Positions 58,856-64,000 of a stretch of 64,000 bases of DNA are shown here, piece after piece. Location: contig CAZNZD010000001.1 in NCBI GenBank assembly GCA_964577435.1, positions 1 through 64,000 of the forward strand, written 5' to 3'. The translations under genes and the position numbers were made by a program. The notes beneath the pieces were generated by a model, which did not search any database, was not told where the DNA came from, and saw only the letters and a program-made list of their open reading frames with translations. This DNA is from MWDF01 sp964577435 (GTDB lineage: Bacteria > Bacillota > DTU025 > MWDF01). Position 1 is the first letter of the stretch, and the number at the start of each line of letters is the position of its first letter.

Positions 58856-59914
58856 CTATTTGCTCTGGCTGAATCTGAAGTTCATTATGTCGCCGTCGGC
58901 TACTACGTACTCCTTGCCTTCGAGCCTGAACAGCCCGGCATTCCTGGCCCCGGCTATGCCTCCCAGCCTCATGAAGTCGTCGTATGCCACGGTCTCGGCC
59001 CTTATGAAGCCCTTCTCGATGTCTGTATGGATCTTTCCGGCAGCTCCTCTTGCGTTAATGCCCGCAGGTATGGGCCATGCCCTCACCTCGTCCTCGCCCA
59101 CAGTGAAGAAGGATATAAGACCGAGTCCCTCATAGACCGCCCTTGCGATCTTGCCCACACCGCTCTCGCTTATGCCGTAGTCCGCCATAAGCTGCGCCCT
59201 GTCGGCCTCGTCCAGCTCGGCCAATTCCGCCTCGACGCCTGCGCAAAGCTCCACAAGCGGCATGCCGTAAGACGAGCAGTGCTCACTGACCTTCTCCATG
59301 CCCTCGTACCTGCCCTCGAGAAGCTCACCTTCCCCCAGGTTCACGCACATGATCATCGGTTTCACCGAAAGAAGCCCGTAACCGATGAGCCTCTGCCTGT
59401 CATCCGCGCTAAGCTCAACCTGCCTAAGGCTCTTCCCCTCGCCCAGCTCATTGCTGAGCCTTGTCATGAGCTCCAGCTCAGCTTCCTCCTCGGGCTGCCT
59501 CTTCTTCTGGGAAGTCAGCCTTTCGACGCGCACCTCGGCGGTCGCCATGTCGGCCAGTATCAGCTCGTCGGTTGCATGAAGCGCGTCAGCATAGGCCGCT
59601 TTGCCTCCGTCTCCGGCATCGAAGGCCTTCACAACATTTATAAGGGCGTCCATGGTCCTCATGTGGTTCACAAATTTGATTAACGCCTTCTTGTCCATGG
59701 CTTCGGATCCCGAACCGGCAAGGTCCAGGACCTCGACTTGGGCGTATGTCGTCTTCTTCGGCCTGAACATGGCCGAAAGCTCATCTATCCTCTTGTCGGG
59801 CACCCTCGCCATGCCGATTGCCGCCTCCTGCCTACCCGAGTCGGCCTTGCCGGTAAGCAGCCTGAACAGCGTGGTCTTGCCCGATGCGCCTTTTCCTATG
59901 ATTCCAACTTTCAT
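58856..59914 (-). CDS. Divergent YchF/Obg-related GTPase
   Basis: This is a 352-residue P-loop NTPase. It starts at ATG 59914 (GGAGG 7 nt upstream); the longer frame to 60130 reaches into the divergent gene's promoter. Its P-loop is GKGASGKTTLF instead of the YchF consensus GLPNVGKSTLF, followed by VPDKRIDELSAMFRPKKTTYAQVEVLDLAGSGS in the expected YchF positions, a coiled-coil middle, and the DUF933/TGS-like C-terminus (GLGLISFFTVGEDEVRAW, GKIHTDIEKGFIRAETV, DGDIMNFRF). Role unknown; YchF binds ribosomes and hydrolyses ATP or GTP. Confidence 0.85.
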   Translation of the reverse strand: MKVGIIGKGASGKTTLFRLLTGKADSGRQEAAIGMARVPDKRIDELSAMFRPKKTTYAQVEVLDLAGSGSEAMDKKALIKFVNHMRTMDALINVVKAFDAGDGGKAAYADALHATDELILADMATAEVRVERLTSQKKRQPEEEAELELMTRLSNELGEGKSLRQVELSADDRQRLIGYGLLSVKPMIMCVNLGEGELLEGRYEGMEKVSEHCSSYGMPLVELCAGVEAELAELDEADRAQLMADYGISESGVGKIARAVYEGLGLISFFTVGEDEVRAWPIPAGINARGAAGKIHTDIEKGFIRAETVAYDDFMRLGGIAGARNAGLFRLEGKEYVVADGDIMNFRFSQSK

Positions 59915-60132
59915 CCGATGCCCTCCGAATGCGGCATGCCTTGTTATCCGATGCCCTATCATTATGCTAAGAAAATGCCGCTTAGTCAAAGAGGCCGGTT
60001 CAGCCCCGAAAAACCTTTCTTCCAGAAGCCGGAAGCCTGGTGCTTGTCCGCATAGAATGGCGGAGCGCCTAGATTGGGCGTATCCTTGATAGTAAAAGAA
60101 GCTCTCCCAATTCCCCCAGGAGGCCACCACGC

Positions 60133-60852
60133 TTGAAGATTGCCATCATCGCTGACGTACACAGCAACCTTCCGGCCCTTGAGGCCGTGCTCGGCATCCT
60201 AAGCCGGGAAAGGTGCGACGAGATCATCTGTTGCGGCGACATGATCGGAATCGGTCCGTATCCGGACGAGACGATGCTTAAGATCATGTCCCTGGATAAC
60301 ACTATCTGCGTCCTGGGAAACCATGAGGGATACCTGCTTTGCGGGATGGACCCGCCGTCTACTTCCTTCATGGGCGAGGAGGAGAAGCGCTTCCACATCT
60401 GGGAGCACGCAAGGCTCAGCCCCGAAAGCAGGCATTTCATCGAGTCGCTCCGTCCTTCTGCGTCCATAGCGAGAGAAGGCTTTCGGATTTCCGCCATGCA
60501 CTATAGGATGGAGCCGGACGGCCGCTACTCGCCGATTATTTGGCGGCCAGGGCCAGATGACTGGGACTACCTATTCGCCGGGATTGATGCGGATATCCTA
60601 ATCCACGGCCACGACCACCGCCCTTCTTTCAGGCGGAAGGACGGGAAGTTATACATAAATCCCGGGTCTCTTGGCTGCCCCCATTCGGAAGGGGGGCCCG
60701 CTAGGGCGGGGATACTGGAGATTGCGGACGGCAGGATAGAATACCGCCGCGTAGAGGCAGAATATGATGTCGGGGCGGTGCTCGCCAGGATGGATGAGCT
60801 TCAGTGCCCCGCCGGGGGGATAATAAAGCGTATCTTCTTCGGCACTTCATGA
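60133..60852 (+). CDS. Calcineurin-like metallophosphoesterase
   Basis: This is a 239-residue YfcE/MJ0936-type phosphoesterase. Metal ligands appear in order: ADVHSNLPAL (D-x-H), CGDMIGIGPYP (GD), LGNHEG (GNHE), a lone His after FAGIDADILI, and HGHDHRP (GHxH), then YINPGSLGCPH. It starts with TTG at 60133, with GGAGG 9 nt upstream. It would hydrolyse phosphomonoesters or diesters in the cytosol; the substrate is not predictable. It is divergently placed from the YchF-like gene. Confidence 0.88.
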   Translation: MKIAIIADVHSNLPALEAVLGILSRERCDEIICCGDMIGIGPYPDETMLKIMSLDNTICVLGNHEGYLLCGMDPPSTSFMGEEEKRFHIWEHARLSPESRHFIESLRPSASIAREGFRISAMHYRMEPDGRYSPIIWRPGPDDWDYLFAGIDADILIHGHDHRPSFRRKDGKLYINPGSLGCPHSEGGPARAGILEIADGRIEYRRVEAEYDVGAVLARMDELQCPAGGIIKRIFFGTS

Positions 60853-60880
60853 CCTCATCCTTTGATTAAGGCCTTTCAGC

Positions 60881-60918
60881 AAAAAAGGACCCGCATCCTT
60901 CGATAGGATAGCGGGTCC
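60881..60918 (-). terminator. Intrinsic terminator of hsp20
   Basis: An 8-bp perfect outer stem GGACCCGC (60887-60894) / GCGGGTCC (60911-60918) with an inner TCC/GGA pairing is followed by six T on the minus strand. It starts 23 nt beyond the hsp20 stop and sits between convergent genes. Confidence 0.9.
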
Positions 60919-60941
60919 GCCCTTTATCGCTCATTATTATC

Positions 60942-61385
60942 CTATTCGGCGTTTACCTTAAGCTTGAACGACGGCGCCTCTTCCTTGGCCTTCTTCGGTA
61001 TGATCAGCTCCAGCACCCCGTTCTTGTAATTCGCCTTCGCGTTTACGGTGTCAAGGCCCTCTGCCAGCTCGAATGCCCTGTAGAACGAACCGCACCTGCG
61101 CTCGCGCCTGATGTAGCTCTTCTCGGCCTTCTCCTCCTCGACCTTGGTCTCTGCCTTAATCTCGAGCCTGTCCTCCTTGAGGTCTATGTCGATCTCCTCC
61201 GGTGAGAAGCCTGGCATCTCTGCCTTCAGGACTACCTGCTTTTCGTCCTCCTCGATGTCCACTGCCGGTGCCCAGCAGCCCTTCTCCCTAGTGTAGGGCC
61301 TGGGCATGTCGTCATCCATCAGCCTGTTCATCGTCCTCATCATGTCAGTCACTTCCCTGTACGGGTTCCACCTTACGATGTTCAT
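60942..61385 (-). CDS. Small heat shock protein Hsp20
   Basis: This is a 147-residue ATP-independent holdase. The start at ATG 61385 (MNIVRWNPYREVTDMMRTMN) has GGAGG 8 nt upstream. The alpha-crystallin domain runs from about residue 40 (WAPAVDIEEDEKQVVLKAEMPGFSPEEIDIDL) to the beta-8/9 end AKANYKNGVLELIIPKK (the AxxxNGVL signature). The C-terminal tail EEAPSFKLKVNAE lacks a clear IxI/V oligomerisation motif; FKLKV is the nearest. It stands alone behind a consensus promoter. Confidence 0.95.
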   Translation of the reverse strand: MNIVRWNPYREVTDMMRTMNRLMDDDMPRPYTREKGCWAPAVDIEEDEKQVVLKAEMPGFSPEEIDIDLKEDRLEIKAETKVEEEKAEKSYIRRERRCGSFYRAFELAEGLDTVNAKANYKNGVLELIIPKKAKEEAPSFKLKVNAE

Positions 61386-61427
61386 TATCATTACCTCCCT
61401 CATGTGAGAAGTTTTATTTTCGGTTTC

Positions 61428-61456
61428 ATTATAAGTTTCCTCTAATGTATTGTCAA
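61428..61456 (-). promoter_or_regulatory. Perfect sigma-70 type promoter of hsp20
   Basis: TTGACA (61451-61456) and TATAAT (61428-61433), both exact consensus, are separated by 17 nt on the minus strand and lie 42 nt before the hsp20 start codon. No CIRCE element is visible near it. Confidence 0.93.
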
Positions 61457-61610
61457 TATCTTCTGCCTATGCTTGTTATGTTATATGCTTCGTTTCATAT
61501 AACGCGCCTCACTTCAATTGAGTTCCAAGCCGCCCTGTACTGCGTGAAGGATAATGATATACAATGTCGAATAGGTTTTATGAGGATAATAATCATGGGA
61601 GGTGTATTTA

Positions 61611-62060
61611 GTGTTCGCTGAGTTCAAGAAGTTCGTGATGAGAGGGAATGTCATCGACCTGGCAATCGGCATAATCATCGGCGGCGCCTTCGGCAAGATA
61701 GTCGCATCATTCGTTAACGAGGTGCTCATGCCGGTAGTAGGCCTGCTATTGGGCAAGGTGGATTTCAAGAACCTGTTCATCCCGCTTGACGGCAACAGTT
61801 ATGCGACACTGGCAGAGGCTCAGGCAGCGGGCGCTGCAACCCTCAACTACGGCAATTTCATCAGCACCGTGATAGACTTCCTGATCATCGCGTTCGTGAT
61901 CTTCCTCATGGTGCGCGCCATCAACAAGGCAAAGGAAGCGGCGGCGAAGAAAGAGGAGGCCGCTCCAGCCCCCGCGCCTACGACCAAGGAGTGCCCGCAC
62001 TGCTTCACCCAGATAGACCTCAGGGCGAAGCGCTGCCCCAACTGCACCTCCGAGCTATAG
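61611..62060 (+). CDS. mscL: Large-conductance mechanosensitive channel with C-terminal zinc ribbon
   Basis: This is a 149-residue channel that opens on sudden osmotic down-shock. It starts with GTG at 61611 (GGAGG 8 nt upstream). MscL core: FAEFKKFVMRGNVIDLAIGIIIGGAFGKIVASFVNEVLMPVVGLLLG as N-helix and TM1, periplasmic loop with YATLAEAQAAGAATLNYG, then TM2 FISTVIDFLIIAFVIFLMVRAIN. The usual C-terminal helical bundle is replaced or extended by a Pro/Ala linker and a four-cysteine zinc ribbon (ECPHCFTQIDLRAKRCPNCTSEL). This version is known in several anaerobes. Confidence 0.96.
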   Translation: MFAEFKKFVMRGNVIDLAIGIIIGGAFGKIVASFVNEVLMPVVGLLLGKVDFKNLFIPLDGNSYATLAEAQAAGAATLNYGNFISTVIDFLIIAFVIFLMVRAINKAKEAAAKKEEAAPAPAPTTKECPHCFTQIDLRAKRCPNCTSEL

Positions 62061-62083
62061 GCCCATAACACCCTCATATGAAT

Positions 62084-62112
62084 AATGGCCCGGCATCCTA
62101 AGCCGGGCCATT
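62084..62112 (+). terminator. Bidirectional terminator between mscL and the glycosidase
   Basis: An 11-bp perfect stem AATGGCCCGGC / GCCGGGCCATT is followed on the plus strand by TACGTTTTTT. The minus-strand gene ending at 62127 can use it as well. Confidence 0.88.
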
Positions 62113-62126
62113 TACGTTTTTTACAT

Positions 62127-63227
62127 CTACTTCTCGTAGACAAGGATGGCGTTCGGTATCTGCCTTCCCGGCTTCGTCACGTATTCGCCGTCGAACCATA
62201 ATCCGCTTGATGCCCCTCCATCGAAGCTCATCGCGTCCTCAGAGCCAAGAGCCAGCATAAGGGCCGCAAGCTCCTGCATCTTAAGGGCGCTCGTGGTCAC
62301 CATGAGAAGCCTTCCGTCCTTCGTGACTCCCACAGCGCTTCTGGCAAGGCTCTGCGACAGCACCTTAGCCTCCGTGAAGCCCTCGCTCATGGCGCTGCTT
62401 ATGTTAAACGACGCCTTGCCGTCCCAAACTAGCCTCGGCCCAGCTCCTATCGCCTCATCCGCTTCGGCCCAGAAACCCTTAAGGGGGGCACCCGATGCCT
62501 GCATGAGCTTCCATTCCACGGCAGATCCAACCCTGAACCTGGACAGAAGCGATTTCTCGCTGCCTCTTAGGTGAAGGGCGAAACCATCCTTCGGTATCTT
62601 GACCGCAGCATCGGTAATCATAGTCACCCTGCCCGCTGATGCCACCACGGTCGACCCGCCGTCTCCTCCGACGTCCCTTCCCCATTCGGGGGTATAGAGG
62701 ACTGCGGAGTCCCTTGCCGTACTTGCCCTGTTAATATGATGCGCATACCAACTATGAGGATAGCTGTAAGAGCCCTCGGTCGCGCCCACGATCTTGAAGC
62801 GGGCTGCCTCCATGTGGACGGAGTTGCCGTCTCCGAAGCCTATCACGGTGCCGGTGCCACCCTTATGGACCATTTTTCCCCCCGTAATTATCGTACCCAC
62901 GGGGTTCCATACCGGCCCGTCGCTGTAGGCGTCGAAGTACGTGCCGTTGATCGCAGCGACGGCGCCCTTTCTGTCTGCAAGGGACGACAGGTCCTCCATT
63001 GCACCGACGATATCATCCGCGAGGCCGATTTCTATGCGGGTCCTCTTGTCCGATAAGTCCACTTCCACTATGTTAACCGTCACCTTGCTCTGCCCTACCT
63101 GCATGACCTTCGCGATGAGGCTCACCGGCCTCTTCTGCGCGCCGAAGCCGGGAGCTGAAAGAGCCAGCATGAATGCTGCAGCAAGCCCTATGTACCCTAG
63201 CAGGCTATGCGAGTTGCCCCGTTTCAC
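62127..63227 (-). CDS. Exported phosphodiester glycosidase-family (NAGPA/DUF2233) protein
   Basis: This is a 366-residue exported protein from GTG 63227 (GGAGG 7 nt upstream). The signal peptide is around LLGYIGLAAAFMLALSAPGFGA. The NAGPA-like core is evident in AAINGTYFDAYSDGPVWNPVGTIITGGKMVH, RSAVGVTKDGRLLMVTT, LALGSEDAMSFDGGASSGLWFDG and NAILVYEK. Family members hydrolyse sugar phosphodiesters and many act on cell-wall or exopolysaccharide structures. The substrate here is unknown. It sits in front of lysA on the same strand, with the lysA terminator between. Confidence 0.85.
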   Translation of the reverse strand: MKRGNSHSLLGYIGLAAAFMLALSAPGFGAQKRPVSLIAKVMQVGQSKVTVNIVEVDLSDKRTRIEIGLADDIVGAMEDLSSLADRKGAVAAINGTYFDAYSDGPVWNPVGTIITGGKMVHKGGTGTVIGFGDGNSVHMEAARFKIVGATEGSYSYPHSWYAHHINRASTARDSAVLYTPEWGRDVGGDGGSTVVASAGRVTMITDAAVKIPKDGFALHLRGSEKSLLSRFRVGSAVEWKLMQASGAPLKGFWAEADEAIGAGPRLVWDGKASFNISSAMSEGFTEAKVLSQSLARSAVGVTKDGRLLMVTTSALKMQELAALMLALGSEDAMSFDGGASSGLWFDGEYVTKPGRQIPNAILVYEK

Positions 63228-63283
63228 TCGTCCACCTCCGAATATGCTCATAAGAGGATTATAACCTTTCGGGAGCTCACAAC

Positions 63284-63313
63284 AAAAAGCAGGGCGCGGC
63301 TTTCGCCGTGCCC
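63284..63313 (-). terminator. Terminator of lysA
   Basis: GGGCGCGGC (63292-63300) pairs with GCCGTGCCC (63305-63313) around a four-base loop, with one imperfect pair. On the minus strand it is followed by GCTTTTTGTTG. It begins 31 nt after the lysA stop. Confidence 0.8.
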
Positions 63314-63344
63314 CACCTGATATACGCTTTTAGCTTGCTTTGGA

Positions 63345-64000
63345 CTATCTGAACCTCTTCGGCATCAGCTGCGGCCTCATTATGTCTGCATAGGTCTCGC
63401 GCCTCGCCACAAGCTGGGCCCTTCCGCCGCGGACGAAGACTACGGGCGGCTTCGGATGCATGTTGTAGTGCGACGACATTATGTAGTTATATGCTCCGGT
63501 GGTCAGCACCGCCAATATGTCGCCGGCCTCAAGCTCTGGAAGGTTAATGTTCCAGATGAGCATGTCGCCGGATTCGCAGGCGTTGCCGGCTATCGAATAG
63601 AGCTTGGCGGGCTTCTTGTTGGCCTTGTTGGCGACTATCGCATCATATTCCGCCTGATAGAGTGCCACCCTGGGGTTGTCGGTCATGCCGCCGTCGACGG
63701 AGGCGTATGTCCTTATGCCAGGGATCTCCTTTATGGCGCCTACGGTGTAGAGGGTGATGCCGGCCTCGCCGACTATGGACCTTCCGGGCTCCACCATGAG
63801 CTTTGGAAGCGGCATCTTGTGCCTGGCTGCTTCCGACTTCACAGTCGAGCAGATTGCGTCAGCAAGCTGCTCAATGGTGCTGGGCTCGTCTTTCTCCGTG
63901 TAGCGCACGCCGAGGCCGCCGCCTAAGTTAAGCTCCTTCATGACGAAGCCGGTGCGCTTCTTGGCCGAAGCGGCAAACTCCACCATCTTCTGGACTGCAA
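63345..64000 (-). CDS. lysA: Diaminopimelate decarboxylase, C-terminal part (cut by window edge)
   Basis: This is a PLP-dependent fold-type III enzyme making lysine from meso-diaminopimelate. About 218 codons are present and the frame is open to the right edge. Visible motifs are the PLP-phosphate loop ELNLGGGLGVRYTEKDEP, the substrate segment MVEPGRSIVGEAGITLYTVG, catalytic Cys region SIAGNACESGDML, and AGAYN-like TTGAYNYIMSSHYN near the C-terminus. The N-terminal half with the PLP lysine lies outside the window. Confidence 0.95.
   Translation of the reverse strand, partial: AVQKMVEFAASAKKRTGFVMKELNLGGGLGVRYTEKDEPSTIEQLADAICSTVKSEAARHKMPLPKLMVEPGRSIVGEAGITLYTVGAIKEIPGIRTYASVDGGMTDNPRVALYQAEYDAIVANKANKKPAKLYSIAGNACESGDMLIWNINLPELEAGDILAVLTTGAYNYIMSSHYNMHPKPPVVFVRGGRAQLVARRETYADIMRPQLMPKRFR

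Overview
The window is ordinary bacterial chromosome of moderately high GC with one large defence locus and no insertion sequences, phage genes or replication origin that I can see. The gene content points to an anaerobe that lives on peptides and amino acids. It has two peptide ABC importer loci, a metallopeptidase beside one of them, the threonine dehydrogenase/KBL pair, a cystine-type importer, proline, arginine and lysine biosynthesis genes, and an FNR-like regulator. Both peptide-binding proteins have plain Sec signal peptides and no lipobox cysteine. That fits periplasmic proteins of a two-membrane cell (for example Synergistota or a diderm Firmicutes lineage) better than a typical monoderm. 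The placement is an inference with low confidence.

Layout. 1-2240 is proB-proA-proC on the minus strand. 2603-10106 holds a YdeI-like protein, a membrane protein and a complete five-gene peptide importer (binding protein, two permeases, two ATPases) with an unknown protein ahead of it. 10368-10964 is an exported protein. 11559-16430 (plus) is a second importer with a binding protein and two permeases but no ATPases, followed by an M14-type peptidase. 16636-18192 is a secreted BspA-like leucine-rich-repeat protein. 18698-23896 holds a phytoene-desaturase-like flavoprotein, several small membrane proteins and an XRE regulator with a palindromic candidate operator. 24158-26947 is a metal operon (HMA chaperone, P-type ATPase, FNR-like regulator) preceded by a perfect FNR box. 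27277-29040 is a membrane PAS protein with no output domain. 29296-31928 is argG-argH, with argH interrupted by an in-frame TAG.

32413-34563 encodes a secreted depolymerase-like esterase. 35449-40168 is a sulfur/thiol-themed cluster: cystine importer, two or three very small proteins, an exported tandem thioredoxin-fold protein with WCxNT sites, and a cysteine-synthase-like enzyme.

40806-55627 is a complete type I-E CRISPR-Cas locus: cas3, cse1, cse2, cas7, cas5, cas6e, cas1, cas2, then an array of 105 repeats of 29 nt and 104 spacers. Terminator-linked tRNA-Lys and tRNA-Met genes face the array. A 16-nt copy of the tRNA-Lys anticodon arm lies, inverted, just after the last repeat.

56059-64000 carries kbl-tdh, a NifU-domain protein, a divergent YchF-like GTPase, a metallophosphoesterase, hsp20 (with a perfect sigma-70 type promoter), mscL with a zinc ribbon, an exported phosphodiester glycosidase and the C-terminal part of lysA.

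The observations I consider most worth following are the TAG inside argH, the tandem WCxNT thioredoxin-fold cluster, the FNR-box/FNR-like/CPG-type ATPase circuit, the peptide permease without ATPases, and the tRNA-arm copy at the end of the CRISPR array.
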